Source: Siphlonurus alternatus (taxonomy: Eukaryota > Arthropoda > Insecta > Ephemeroptera > Siphlonuridae). From it: a stretch of 64,000 nucleotides of DNA. Below are positions 12,563 to 22,353 of the stretch, piece after piece. Numbering within the stretch: the first letter of the stretch is position 1; each line of letters opens with the position of its first letter. The notes beneath the pieces were generated by a model. The model saw only the letters and a list, made by a program, of their open reading frames with translations, had not been told where the DNA came from and did no database searches. A program made the translations under genes and the position numbers. The stretch lies in the NCBI GenBank assembly GCA_949825025.1, contig OX463779.1, forward strand, positions 28,920,539-28,984,538, read 5' to 3'.

Positions 12563-13407
12563 GTATATATATATACACATTTGCCGCATTAATTTTATTA
12601 TTATTATTATTATAATATATATCAATATTATAATGTACTGTAACATGCATAATATGCCTACATAACAGTATGCTACAACAACAACTCAATAGTAAAATAA
12701 AATAAAATTTACCTGGATTAGGAGTAAGCACAGCCTCTGTGTTCTTCAGCATCTTCTCGGTCCATATTTTGGTAGCATCAGAACGTTCCACCAAAGTCTC
12801 AAAATGTGAATCAAGTTCTGTTCTCTCTGATGTTCCAAGTTTCTCTTCTGTGAGCTGCAAGAAAAATAATTTAAATAATTGTCATACTGCACGGAACTCC
12901 ACAGTATGCATATATTATATATTATACTGTACAGTATGTATTATGTATGCCTATTGTATATACTGCAATGTATGCATACATTGTACGCATGGCGCATATA
13001 TAACAGTATGCATACTGTATGCATACAGCAGTGATTGATTTATTATTACTACGTTAATTTCATTTCAGCTTAATTAATAAATTTTGATTCAATGTGTATG
13101 CATACTGCACAAGCACTTATGCTCTGTAAGAGTAGAAATTCATGGCCATGATCTCATGTCAATGACAAAACTAGAACTCCCAAGATTTCATAATATATGC
13201 ATTGTAACATTATAAATGAAATGAAATAATCTTTATTTAGCTTTCGCTATTTAAATTCATAATAGTTGGTTACATAGGTTATTATAGCCTGCATGTTGTT
13301 CTTTTTAGTGATTTTATTGAAGTTAAATATAGACTATAATTTACCTGAACAAGACGACTGAATGCTGTTCCTGCATCACCTACTAACTTTTTTACATTAA
13401 AATCCAT
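2560..13407 (-). CDS. SH3GLB: Endophilin-B-type protein (N-BAR + SH3), complete gene
   Basis: Coding exons in transcription order: 13345-13407, 12713-12854, 11979-12107, 11745-11907, 10902-10965, 10706-10747 (optional), 8092-8282, 6662-6754 (3' border uncertain), 4490-4679, 2560-2670. All joins keep phase and give about 395 aa (381 without the microexon), the family's usual size. The N-terminus MDFNVKKLVGDAGTAFSRLV is the amphipathic helix 0. The N-BAR domain follows, with LGVTEREYIGAINQ, MPLRKFLEGEMKTIMKER and EFDRQAEITRLLLEGISSSH, then a Ser/Ala/Pro-rich linker and a C-terminal SH3 (ARVLCDYDAKDQSELSLMAD, GERGNQKGKVP). Endophilin B (SH3GLB/Bif-1) binds and curves Golgi, endosomal, autophagic and mitochondrial membranes and recruits PxxP partners. 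The conserved SH3 Trp appears as Tyr in DYILGERG. Whether it is closer to B1 or B2 cannot be told; in an invertebrate a single ancestral copy is likely. Confidence 0.92.
2874..3248. mobile_element. TTAA-flanked palindromic MITE (GGGTAAGATAAC family)
   Basis: A 375-base foldback element flanked by TTAA at 2870-2873 and 3249-3252. The terminal repeats start GGGTAAGATAACAC, and the arms stay nearly complementary for most of the length. The exact TTAA flanks and GGG-type ends resemble piggyBac-related elements. No transposase is encoded. Its right TTAA is also the left TTAA of the next element. Confidence 0.8.
3253..4247. mobile_element. TTAA-flanked transposon (AGGAGCATAAAAC ends), interrupted
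   Basis: Inverted ends AGGAGCATAAAACTTTCA and TGAAAGTTTTATGTTCCT lie directly inside TTAA at 3249-3252 and 4248-4251. Total span is 995 bases, of which about 670 belong to a second element nested at 3550-4213. No coding capacity is visible. Confidence 0.72.
3550..4213. mobile_element. Nested TTAA-flanked element (GGGTAAGGTAACGCC ends)
   Basis: The left end TTAA GGGTAAGGTAACGCC (TTAA 3546-3549) pairs with a diverged right end CTGGCGTTCCCTTTCCC plus TTAA (4214-4217). It lies entirely inside the AGGAGCATAAAAC element, so it inserted later. Its ends match those of the MITEs at 2874 and 5913. Confidence 0.62.
4490..4679 (-). CDS. SH3GLB: Endophilin B exon: linker and first half of SH3
   Basis: The exon follows the acceptor TTGCTAG and ends GATGAG|GTATGG. 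It encodes a Ser/Ala-rich linker, then RKRARVLCDYDA and KDQSELSLMADE, the ALYDY region, RT loop and acidic patch of the SH3 fold. Open frames on the opposite strand and in other phases are shadows of this GC-rich exon. Confidence 0.9.
5913..6187. mobile_element. TTAA-flanked palindromic MITE (GGGTAAGGTAACAC family)
   Basis: A 275-base foldback flanked by TTAA (5909-5912 and 6188-6191). The arms begin GGGTAAGGTAACACGGATCA and include a long complementary block with GATATTTTAGCCACTGATA. It lies in the endophilin intron between the SH3 and linker exons. Confidence 0.8.
6662..6754 (-). CDS. SH3GLB: Endophilin B linker exon
   Basis: After the acceptor TTGCAG the frame reads SVKPKPAPMLRVNSEELQL and then a Ser/Pro stretch, as expected between BAR and SH3 domains. 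The downstream border is uncertain. The only phase-compatible donor (AAAA|GTTCAC at 6661) is weak. A better-looking GTAGTT at 6675 would need an extra small exon before 4679. Confidence 0.6.
7576..7705. mobile_element. Short palindromic MITE
   Basis: About 130 bases whose ends (ATGTACAGTCGTC and GACGAGTGTACAT) and inner blocks (CGGAAAATTTC / GAAATTTTCCG, CCTTGTTAATCACCA / TGGTGATTAACAAGG) are inverted copies. It is in an endophilin intron. The target duplication is not clear. Confidence 0.65.
9352..9593. mobile_element. Palindromic MITE, family A, copy 2
   Basis: Inverted ends GTAAACAAAGTATTGTT / AACAATGGTTTGTTAC and internal arms AATGTCTGTCGCGTGAAA / TTTCATGCGACAGACATT and CATGGGACG / CGTCCCATG. 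It shares blocks with 61-295. Located in the endophilin intron between exons 10706-10747 and 8092-8282. Confidence 0.68.
10706..10747 (-). CDS. SH3GLB: Endophilin B 14-codon microexon (probable cassette)
   Basis: A 42-base segment sits between an acceptor (ATATAG) and a donor (CAG|GTACAT) and encodes AQKDGLNPQVVMEQ. Both borders are phase 0, and the flanking exons (ending GQQA and starting AEREL) also meet in phase 0, so it can be included or skipped without disturbing the frame. It falls in the BAR domain, where, as far as I recall, vertebrate endophilin B1 carries tissue-specific inserts. Splicing is inferred from the sequence. Confidence 0.6.
11500..11609. mobile_element. Short foldback MITE (ACTATAGTAGAACC ends)
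   Basis: A 110-base near-perfect palindrome: ACTATAGTAGAACCATCATA and its complement at the right end, with TGTCACTTTGACATG / CATGTCAAAGTGACA inside. The AGTAGAACC end recalls mariner/pogo-type termini, but that is only resemblance. It lies in an endophilin intron. Confidence 0.7.
12420..12579. repeat. (TA)n microsatellite
   Basis: A long, slightly interrupted TA tract in the endophilin intron between exons at 11979-12107 and 12713-12854. Tyr-Ile-repeat open frames here are artefacts. Confidence 0.95.
13345..13407 (-). CDS. SH3GLB: Endophilin B exon 1: start codon and helix 0
   Basis: The 21 codons start at the ATG at 13405-13407 and end CAG|GTAAAT. The product MDFNVKKLVGDAGTAFSRLV aligns with the N-terminal membrane-inserting helix of endophilin B, which fixes this start. 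Confidence 0.9.
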
Positions 13408-13577
13408 AGCTACAGCAATTCTAGTTAAAAATTAACAAATAATTCACTGCAATGAAAATTTGCTTTATTTGTGTTTATCGATCGCGGATGATATCAATTT
13501 CGCTGCTCAGCTGTGAACATCTGACATTTTCCGCATTTTCCTGTTCAAGAATGGCGCGCTTAAATTTAACTCATCTT

Positions 13578-13632
13578 AAGTCTTAAGCAGAGCGTACTTG
13601 AGTAGGTCTACTCAAGTTTGCTCTGTCTTAAG
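13578..13632. repeat. Small inverted repeat upstream of endophilin
   Basis: Arms CTTAAGCAGAGCGTACTTGA and TCAAGTTTGCTCTGTCTTAAG meet around AGTAGGTCTACT. It begins about 170 bases upstream of the endophilin ATG, so it lies in the 5' flank or leader. It could be a very short MITE or a regulatory hairpin; the sequence cannot decide. Confidence 0.5.
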
Positions 13633-14074
13633 GGTCTCTCTGGGTCTCTCCTACCGCTCTGCATCTTAATTGCCTTCTTGCCTGTCTTTAGTTCTTTACT
13701 GTCACATATTGACGTAATTAATATATATATTATACTAAAAATTAATTGTAAGTTTTGGTCACATATATATTACAGAGTTTTTGGTCACATTAAAAGTTAA
13801 CTGCGAAGTAAATAATTGGAATTAAGTATCTCTGTGTGTAATTTTTATTGGAATTTTTATTTTAACAATTAAGAATTAATTATAAGGCTTTGGCATTTTT
13901 TTTTTTTGCGTTTTAAATTGTATTAATAATTTAATAGTTAGTGCAGCTATGTATAATAAAATAAATATGAATTAAGTTAAGATAATTAATATAAAGTGCA
14001 GAAATTATTATAAAATTATAATACATGCATATGATTAATTTAATATTAGTTATTATACTTTTTACAGGAATTAA

Positions 14075-14480
14075 GGTAGAGATAACGCCGGTTAGCTGTT
14101 CGACGTAGGTCCCTTTAATTGATTAACATGTAAACCTTAGCAAATTCACAAAAACTCTGAAATTTTGTTGAGATGAGGCAGATATATATATATATTAGTG
14201 CCCAAAAGCCATAGAAAAAGTTTCAAACCAATTTAACGAGCTGATATTTTTTAATATTTTTTTTTTTAAATTTTCAGCATAGGACTTTCGCCCCATAAAA
14301 AAAAATAAAAACTTAATTAAAAAAAATCGGCTCTTAAATTGTTTTGAAACTGTTTATATGGCTTTGAGGCACTAGCTATCTGTCTCTCATAAAAATTTCA
14401 GAAGTTTTGTGAATTTGCTAAGGTTTACATGTTAATCAAAGGGACCTATGTCAAACAGCTGACCGGCGTTATCTCTACCT
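14075..14480. mobile_element. TTAA-flanked palindromic MITE (GGTAGAGATAACGCC)
   Basis: About 406 bases between TTAA at 14071-14074 and 14481-14484. Arms start GGTAGAGATAACGCCGGT, and both contain GATTAACATGTAAACCTTAG, a block shared with the MITE at 2874-3248, so the two are related subfamilies. Confidence 0.78.
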
Positions 14481-14484
14481 TTAA

Positions 14485-16420
14485 GATCGAGATTCGAGAA
14501 TATAATATATAATAATATAATCCGTAAACTATATATTAATCGCGCGCGCGCGTGATCGCATGGCATTTTTGCACCACGCGCATGTAGAGACCATGCATGC
14601 ATCAATGGTCGATCTATGCGCGTTTCCAATTTCCACAATAAAAAGCTATAAATATAAATTAATTAATTTTTTAATTCTTTTCCATATATCATATATGCAT
14701 CACATGCATGCAAACAATTAAAACACTCGATAAGACTGTGAGAATATTATATAGGTATTTTAATTAACTATATATAATATTGTATTATATTAATTGGATG
14801 TGTGGAATTAATTATGATAGAAAACGTGATAATTTTACGCAAGACATTATATAATACACATAAAATTTATTTTGGTATTTAATGGTGGAATTATAGTATA
14901 TTACACTGACAGAAATAAATGTAAGATTTCAATACGTTTTGCTATATTGAAGTAAAATTTTTACTTTATATTTCATGATTATACACTGTAATACAGATAT
15001 AATGTAATAAAACACAATTAAATGTAGCTAGTAACATAGCTAGCTGTATAATATAAAACAATTTTATGAACTATGTATAGTAAGTATATATAATACAACA
15101 TAACTAAGTTTTTAAAATAATTTACAATTCTGAATTATAAATCAACACATTAGCCTCTTTTGTATTTACTATAACAGCTATATACCACAATATAGCTAGA
15201 TCATGTTAAAAATCGTAACTATAACTCTAAATAGTGCCGCTTCAAGACTTATATAGAGAGTTATGCTGTACGTACGTACAATATACCTGAATTGTTGAGA
15301 CACTACAGTTCTTGTATTAGACGAGGACGACATAAAAAATATGTTACAAATGAATATTTTTTATTAAAAAATGCCATTTGTACGCCATTTGTAACAAGAA
15401 GATGATGTAAATGTACACCGTTATTAGTTACCTGGGCTGGATTGTTCTCTATCTGCTATCACTTCGAGTGTACGAATATCAAAATTATAAAGGTATGTAA
15501 ATCTTTATATATACAGTATTTTAATATATGAAAAAACTGTTCAATTTGATTGTTATTAAATTTAAAACTATTGTTTTTAGGTGCGCATACTTGTTTCCTC
15601 CGACATGCATACTACTGCATTCAAACGTTTAAATGAAGCCAGAATGACTACATTAATTAACAGGTAATTATCAGTTACTAAAGTTATTATAACCAGGTAA
15701 ATAGTCTGTGTAGAGATTATATTTTTTGTGCATTTGTCGCAGATTCTCGCACTTCTCGCAGATGCAATTTGATATTCTGAACTGCAATGACCTTGCACCT
15801 AGCTGCATTGAGCTGCAATGAACTTGAAGATTTGATGGAAACACACCAACATCAATCTCGGTACTAGTGATCCACAATCCTCGCGTGCCCCTCGATATTT
15901 CTTCCTTTACTGCATGCATGCTCGTGAGAAAATAGAAAAGTGTTGTAAAATTTTGTTGGATATTTTCGAAATCAAATGAATTCATTAATAAAAACTCCTT
16001 CTAGGAATACGGCCCTATTAAAGATTAAAACAACGCACATAGAATGACATTTTCCGTCGATTTTGGTGTTAAAAAATTTTTAATCAAATTTGTCAGCTGG
16101 TATATTAAATTAAAGCATTATTCTTGTAATTTTTAGTGGGCATGTTCATTTACTTTCAATTGTGATATCAATGTTATTTCTCATTTGTTGTTAAATTTTA
16201 CTGCATGGTAATGGTTATATAATAATATATTGGTCGATTCTGTTATATTTGTAAAACAATTAAAAAAATAATCCTATACTTTTTCATAAAAAACAGAAAT
16301 AAAACTGCATGCATGTGGCACTAATGTAATATATTTTTATTGAAAAAGAAATTGCCTTTATTTTAACGCAATTTGAAAGTTATGCCACTATGTTTTTTTT
16401 CCTGATTTGTTTATATAATA
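14485..16420. other. AT-rich stretch without recognised gene
   Basis: Contains a short CG run near 14541 and AT-rich DNA. A moderately GC-rich piece at about 15730-15960 has tandem CATTGCAG-like words and an open minus-strand frame of unknown content. A minus-strand CCAG|GTAACT near 15432 could be a donor of an upstream endophilin leader exon, but nothing confirms it. Confidence 0.35.
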
Positions 16421-16423
16421 ACT

Positions 16424-16687
16424 ATGAGATATTAGAATGTGAAAATTTTAGTGGCTTAATCGAAAGAAGGGGTAAAAATATGGTACTGTGAATTTTTTCA
16501 GATTTTTCTGAGACCGGGAACTATTTTTAAAAAATTATTGACGTCATCAAAATAGACTTTCAATAATTTTTTAAAAATAGTTCCCGGTCTCAGAAAAATC
16601 TGAAAAAATTCACAGTACCATTTTTTTACCCCATCTTTCGATTAAGCCACTAAAATTTTTACATTCTAATATGATCTAATATCTCAT
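16424..16687. mobile_element. Palindromic MITE (ATGAGATATTAGA ends)
   Basis: About 264 bases. The arms are nearly perfectly inverted through AAAATTTTAGTGGCTTAATCG, GGTACTGTGAATTTTTTCAG and GAGACCGGGAACTATTTTTA. The centre holds TTGACGTCATCAA. A single-arm relative (AGAGACCGGGAACTAT) occurs near 29003. Confidence 0.78.
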
Positions 16688-16689
16688 TA

Positions 16690-17750
16690 TAAGATAAATA
16701 TATAAAAATGAAGTCTTTTTGGAAATATTTACTATACAAAAAGCTATGTATACAACCAGAATCTTTATAGTATTACTTTTTTACATGAACGTGCATTTTA
16801 TGTATCAATTAATAATTAATTTAATGTGTGTTATATTAATTAAACTCCCAGTTATATATAGTATTGAAATAAGATGTGTTTATTTCTCTAACATTTACCT
16901 TTTTTTTAGCAAGTTATTCAGGCAATGTCAATCATGCATTGCTTATACGATCATATTTTAGGCTGAGTTAAATTTAGAATTGCATTAAGCTTTGTACCTG
17001 TTCATACTGCTTTGTTTAATTTATTTAATCTATATCTATCTAAGTTAAAGAACAATAAATAATTATTAATTATATCTGATTTTAAAATGAATTACAAAGA
17101 TTTTAGTAACAAATTAAGTATAGAAAGAAAATAATAATATATTATTACAATTATATAATAGTTATATTAAATCAAATAACCAACTATATAAAATTATAAA
17201 TAGATAAATTAAATTTAAATAGTAGCTATATTGTAGCATATAGCTAAGCTGTAAGTTTTGAGAAACAGTTGCTATATAGTACAACATAGTTCAGTTATAG
17301 AACTTTTAAATTGTAGCTATGTTGTACAATATACTTCGATGTGCATGGTGATTAAGAGTTGCGCTGCATTTTACTTTAATACAGCAGTTCTGGTTTCCAA
17401 TATAAAACTCTTTTACCCCAAAAACAATACATCTAATTATATTGCAAACTACAATAATTTATAAATTTTTCTGTCAGTGTAATTATTATATTAATATAAT
17501 TTAAAAAATATGTGCCTCTTTTTTTAATCTATTTGTAATAATATATCATATTGCATTATATATAATTATATTAAATATTTTTTTACATTTTAAATTATAG
17601 ATAAATGTAAATAAATAATTAAGTATATACTAATAATTAATAAATTCTAAAGAATGTATAATATACCGGCCTTCATAAACCGGCCTTAGGTTATAATGTT
17701 TATATAATAATATAGCGAAAAAGAAAGAGATCATGTATATAAGAAAAAGG
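16690..17750. other. AT-rich intergenic DNA, no feature seen
   Basis: Very AT-rich with only short, uninformative open frames. Nothing recognisable. Confidence 0.5.
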
Positions 17751-17760
17751 TGCCTCTTTA

Positions 17761-17952
17761 CAGGCGTGGATCCAAGCGGGGGGGGGGGGGGGGGCGAGGG
17801 GGCAATCGCCCCTCCCAAATGGTCCCAAAATACATTGACGGTGTTACCACCCCCCACCCGTCACCCCCCTTCCCACACCAAAATTTAACATTGCGGGATA
17901 GGGCACCGCCCCCCCCCCGTCCCCCCAGAGCCGCGGGCTGGATCCGCCCCTG
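17761..17952. mobile_element. hAT-like MITE, copy 1 (8-bp TSD CCTCTTTA)
   Basis: A 192-base element with ends CAGGCGTGGATCCA and TGGATCCGCCCCTG, flanked by the exact 8-base repeat CCTCTTTA (17753-17760, 17953-17960). An 8-bp duplication and CAGG..CCTG ends fit the hAT superfamily. The interior has G and C runs and the block AACATTGCGGGATAGGGCA, shared with the copy at 20929. Confidence 0.88.
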
Positions 17953-17956
17953 CCTC

Positions 17957-17962
<6 letters not shown>

Positions 17963-18003
<41 letters not shown>
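17963..18003. repeat. (TA)n microsatellite
   Basis: A TA tract of about 40 bases directly right of the hAT-like MITE. Confidence 0.9.
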
Positions 18004-18005
<2 letters not shown>

Positions 18006-18344
18006 AAAAGGTATAATAACTATAATAATTATTATCAATTTTTAATTTTATTCTAAATTCTCTTTTGCATCTAATAATCTAGTGCCATATGGTCTCATTA
18101 TTATAATATAGTATTTTATATACACGTTTCTATAATATATTATGTCGTACTATAAAAATAGTTTATTCGGTTCCAAACCGCCCTTTGACTTCCCCCCATA
18201 TATCACCTTTCCCCCCATATATTATAATATAATATGAATTAATTATAATTTACTATATAAATTTTGTAAAAATGTATTAAATTTTGTACCTAACTTATTT
18301 ATAGGATCATACATATTAGGCTATAAAACTGCTAATAAAGACAT

Positions 18345-18545
18345 GAACTCACATTGTTTGTGAGGGTTTTAGCCTTGCTTGAGAGCAATCGGTGCAGAAG
18401 AAGGAGGGCTGATTTAAATGGCCTTGCTGCAGAATGGAAAGCCTCAGCTGGCTCACCCGCGTCAGTTTAAATCCGACTGTGATCCGTGACACATCAAATG
18501 AGAAAAAAGCTTCAAAAATATATTTGTGGGCGAAATTAAACAATA
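18345..18545. other. Unexplained moderately GC-rich block
   Basis: About 200 bases with clearly higher GC than the flanks and a 64-codon open frame on the minus strand (RITVGFKLTRVSQLRL and onward). It has no recognised family, splice borders or terminal repeats. It may be a fragment of a dispersed repeat. Confidence 0.3.
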
Positions 18546-19145
18546 CAGCTTGTTAATGTAAATTTAATTTAAATTTAAAAAGTAAGAGCATGCATTTAAG
18601 AATTCAACGCATTTGGTACAAATATACCAATGGTAAGTTGTTGTTGTTTAATTATTTTATTTGCTAAAATATACTATATAAATATAGTATATTAAATTCC
18701 CTCGTGTGTCATGTTATGTATGTATGTTAGCACGACTATATCGTTTTGTGAACAAAAAATATTATAATTTATGTAGTTATATAATTGTAAAAGTTGTTAT
18801 TACAAAATGAACAATTTATAAATTACAATAATATACCAATTAATATACAAATAATAATAATATATAAATACGATATATTAAAATATATATTATAACAATT
18901 TATAATATACAACTATGTCAATCGTCGTCAAGATTTAAAAAAAAAAAGATGATTGTTTTTATATTGTTTATTTGATCGGCTTATCATTGCGCATGTGTGC
19001 TGTATTAATATAGTTTGATTTACAAATTTAATATTTTCACTGGGTGAACATGAGTCTAAAATCAAAAGTTTAAAAAATATGTTATTTAACTTAACATTTT
19101 ACGATTCTTTATAGCCAATATATTACACGATACAATGTTTCCAAT

Positions 19146-19237
19146 TATTGCATACAATTTTTCCTTGCAAGAAAATTTCATCTCCATACAAACAGATGGA
19201 GTTGAATCTTTCTTGTAAGGAAAAATTGTATGCAATT
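19146..19237. repeat. Short hairpin repeat (MITE-like)
   Basis: Arms ATTGCATACAATTTTTCCTT and AAGGAAAAATTGTATGCAAT around a small centre (CATCTCCATAC ... CAGATGGAG). About 92 bases; no clear target duplication. Confidence 0.55.
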
Positions 19238-19300
19238 ATCAGAAAAATTTTACCGTGCAATACCGGCTTAAATACATCTTTGTTAAACTATAGTATATTA

Positions 19301-19648
19301 TAGTGCTGTCGAAATTTTTCGGATTTTCGGATTCCGGATTTCTAAAGCTCCGGAATCCGCTTTTTTAGGAGATCCGAAATCCGAAAAGCGGATATCGGAT
19401 TCAAAGCGGATATCGGATTTTATCGGATATCGGATTTTATCGGATATCGGATTTTATCGGATATTGGATTCAAAGCGGATATCGGATTCAAAGCGGATTT
19501 CGGATTTTATCGGATATCGGATTCAAAGCGGATATCGGATTTTATCGGATATCGGATTTTATCGGATATCGGATTCAAAGCGGATTTCGGATTTTATCGG
19601 ATATCGGATTCAAAGCGGATTTCGGATTCGATCGGATATCGGATTTGT
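19301..19648 (+). repeat. GGATATCGGATT array, copy 1
   Basis: A region of irregular tandem words CGGATATCGGATTTTAT and CGGATTCAAAGCGGATATC. It begins TGCTGTCGAAATTTTTCGG next to TAGTATATTATAG. The frame stays open and yields SDSKRISDFIGYRI-like peptide repeats, a by-product of periodicity. An inverted relative lies at 21789-22149. Confidence 0.8.
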
Positions 19649-19941
19649 AAAAACTTGTAAAAAACGAATACATGTATTTTGACTCGAAAAAATAAATATA
19701 TTTTGCTGTGTTACGTAAACTAAACTCAATAAAACTGTAAACACTATATAGCTGTTTGTAACTAAATACTGAATAAAATAGTTTAATTAATAGTCTTAAT
19801 AAATACACTGCTATTACGCTATTACTGCTATAACATAGAAAATCTGTAATAAATATACGTATTTACTAAATAGTGTAAATAGAATGGATACTATATTAAA
19901 TATCGATTTTTGCTGATCAATTAACCTTTCAACCTTATGTC

Positions 19942-19945
<4 letters not shown>

Positions 19946-20014
<69 letters not shown>
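19946..20014. repeat. (TA)n microsatellite
   Basis: Uninterrupted TA tract of about 69 bases. Confidence 0.95.
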
Positions 20015-20019
<5 letters not shown>

Positions 20020-20099
20020 TATGTATAATTGCAGTACATTGTATAATTAATGTAAAAATTGTAATATATATGATCATATATATATCTATATATCTATAA

Positions 20100-20515
20100 G
20101 TGTGGAAGGTGTGGCGCAGTGCGCTTGACCGGGTCTCGTCAGATCACCAAAGTCAAGCAACGCCACGCGTGGTTAGTAGTTGGATGGGTGACCATTTTCA
20201 ACAAAAACCACGTTTCCCACCCAGGGGTAAAACGTTGCGCTTTTCCACCATGTGGTTCCCCTGGCTTTGGACCATTGCACTTCCGGTTCATTGACAAAAG
20301 CTGTAGCGTCCATCCTGGCTGAGGTTTCCACGTTTCCCTCAGCCGCAGGCAAATGCCGGGATGGATTTGCAAGGCCGTGGCCGCCCCCGTTCCAGAAGAG
20401 CCCGCGAAACGCTCAAGTTAGGGTTTCGGAAGGTTCGGGGTTTCAAAGTAGTATGTAATTATAAGTAAATAAAAGTACCCAATAGGGTTTGATTAAAAAT
20501 TAAAAAAAAAAAAAA
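20100..20515 (+). mobile_element. 5S-rRNA-derived SINE
   Basis: The head resembles 5S rRNA: ACCGGGTCTCGTCAGATCAC, then AAAGTCAAGCAACG, then GTGGTTAGTAGTTGGATGGG and TGACC. These match the central and 3' half of animal 5S rRNA, including the internal A-box/C-box promoter region. A non-5S body of about 280 bases follows, ending in an A-run at about 20500-20518. Promoter-bearing head, unrelated body and A-tail are the layout of a 5S-derived SINE (SINE3-like). A plain 5S pseudogene is less likely because of the body and tail. Target duplication is unclear. GC content stands out sharply from the surroundings. Confidence 0.75.
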
Positions 20516-20610
20516 AAATAAGTATCTAGATCTACAGGCTACACGTTCACTATAACTATAGTATCTGTATCCACTATATATATATTATATATTATAATAT
20601 ATATATATAT

Positions 20611-20740
20611 TTATAGCTAGCATTTCATTTACGCATTTATATAGCCATTTACTAAAGAAATGTATAATTTTTATTTATTTTAATATTTGTAATGCGAATT
20701 TGATTCTGAGCTATAATATTGGAGGATTTTCGTTGGCTAT
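20611..20740 (+). repeat. 130-bp direct repeat, left copy
   Basis: TTATAGC..CATTTCATTTACGCATTTAT through GGAGGATTTTCGTTGGCTAT is repeated with few changes at 21132-21260, about 520 bases away. Confidence 0.85.
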
Positions 20741-20928
20741 ATATATATACTATATAGTATATATAGATAGTATAGAAAATAAACTATATTTAATATTCAT
20801 ATTATTATATATATTAATATATGATATATTATATGATATAAAAATATATACTATAGATATAATATATATATATATTTAAATTTAAAATATGCGATTATGC
20901 GAATGAATATACGAGCGGTCATTATATT

Positions 20929-21077
20929 CAGGCGCGCGGTGGGCGATGAGGGCGATCGCCCCCCCCCCCCCCCCAAAGTTCCCAAAATATACATTCAATG
21001 TGTTACCACCCCCATCATCCTCGCACTCAAAATTTTAACATTGCGGAATAGGGCAATGCGAGCTGGATCCGCCCCTG
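20929..21077. mobile_element. hAT-like MITE, copy 2 (8-bp TSD ATTATATT)
   Basis: A 149-base element from CAGGCGCGCGG to CTGGATCCGCCCCTG, flanked by exact ATTATATT at 20921-20928 and 21078-21085. Interior blocks (TTCCCAAAATATACATT, GTGTTACCACCCCC, AACATTGCGGAATAGGGCA) match the copy at 17761-17952. It sits between the two 130-bp direct repeats. Confidence 0.88.
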
Positions 21078-21131
21078 ATTATATTTAGAAATTAGATTAT
21101 TTAGATTTTAAGCTATTTACTAGTTTATTAA

Positions 21132-21260
21132 TTTATAGCATTTCATTTACGCATTTATAGAGCCATTTACTAAAGAAATGTATAATTTTTATTTATTTTA
21201 ATATTTGTAATGCGAATTTGATCCCAAGCTATAATATATTGGAGGATTTTCGTTGGCTAT
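21132..21260 (+). repeat. 130-bp direct repeat, right copy
   Basis: Second copy of the block at 20611-20740. The left flank of this copy lacks the TA tracts seen by the first, consistent with a local duplication followed by separate changes. Confidence 0.85.
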
Positions 21261-21788
21261 TTTTTAGCTCGCATCAGGTTGGGCTGTGCAGGTTCCAAAA
21301 CTCCCTGCTAGTGGAATTTGTTTGCTTTATAGCTGCTATAGTGCTTACCAAACTCGTAATATCATCATGTGTTTAGTAGGGTTCAAAACTCTCTATTATT
21401 TTTGTCATGAAATTTGCAATCAAATTTGTAATATAAAACATGAAACTGAACAAACGTAACGCAGTTTAAAGCACTTTAAACATCCTTTATTTTATGGTCC
21501 TTTACTTTAATTTTCAATATTTTGTAAACAAATTAAAAAACACCAATATTTAAAAATTGTTAAAATTTTAAAAACGTACCGTATTCCTGCATCATTTCGT
21601 CCGCTACATTCGACAATTTTACTATTCGACGTCTACATCAAGCACGTGCAGTGATTCTGCGGGATTTGGTCTTGCATTTTTTTGCAAGCTAGTCTGTTGA
21701 AATTTTAATAGAGTTGAGTTTAAAATTATACTTGTTTCGTTATTATACAAGTTATTTAAATATTAATGAATAAAAACTAAAAACTGTA

Positions 21789-22149
21789 TTCCGATTGAAT
21801 CCGATATCCGATTTGAATCAGAAATCCGTTTTGAATCTAAAATCCGCTTCAAATTCAAAATCCGAAATCCGATTCAAATTCGGAATCCGATTCAAATTCG
21901 GAATCCGATTCAAATTCGGAATCCGATTCAAATTCGGAATACGAAATCCGATTCAAATTCGGAATCCGATTGAAATTCGGAATCCGTTTCAAATTCGGAA
22001 TCCGAAATCCGATTTGAATCCGATATCCGTTCGCAAAGATCGGATTTTGAATCCGCTTTCCAATAGGAATCCGAAAAACGGATTTTCGGATTTCGGATTT
22101 TTTAAAATCCGGAATTCGGATATCAAAAAAAGCGGATTTCAACAGCACT
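21789..22149 (-). repeat. GGATATCGGATT-type array, copy 2 (inverted)
   Basis: Read on the minus strand it starts AGTGCTGTTGAAATCCGC and continues with GGATTCCGAATTTGAATC repeats, so it is an inverted relative of 19301-19648 with a different dominant unit. Both strands are open over more than 95 codons because of the period, which is not evidence of a gene. Confidence 0.78.
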
Positions 22150-22353
22150 AGTATATTATAGTTTTCACTTTAGTTACAAATTTTCATAAGAAAATATCAC
22201 ACAAAAGTAAAGACACATCACGTGAGAGTTTTAACTTCTGTCTTCGAGCGCACATCCTATAATGCTGAAATAGAATTTTTATATTATATTCTGGATAATA
22301 GATGATGAATATATAAGCTACATTTATTTAATCTTTTAACATTACTTCATTAG

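Noticed and set aside
12410..12860. Tyr-Ile repeat proteins in TA tracts (also at 26177, 30561, 31871, 34386)
   Set aside because: Translations of (TA)n microsatellites. The real coding part at 12713-12854 is an endophilin exon.
17750..18016. Gly/Pro-rich frames on both strands
   Set aside because: They cover the G- and C-runs of a hAT-like MITE with its 8-bp duplication.
19464..19682. Open frame with SDSKRISDFIGYRI repeats
   Set aside because: It follows from the period of the GGATATCGGATT array, and both arrays are open on more than one frame. No start context, splice sites or non-repeat coding content.
20100..20230. Functional 5S rRNA gene
   Set aside because: The 5' third does not match, the 3' part diverges after TGACC, and an unrelated body with an A-tail follows, so a SINE is a better explanation.
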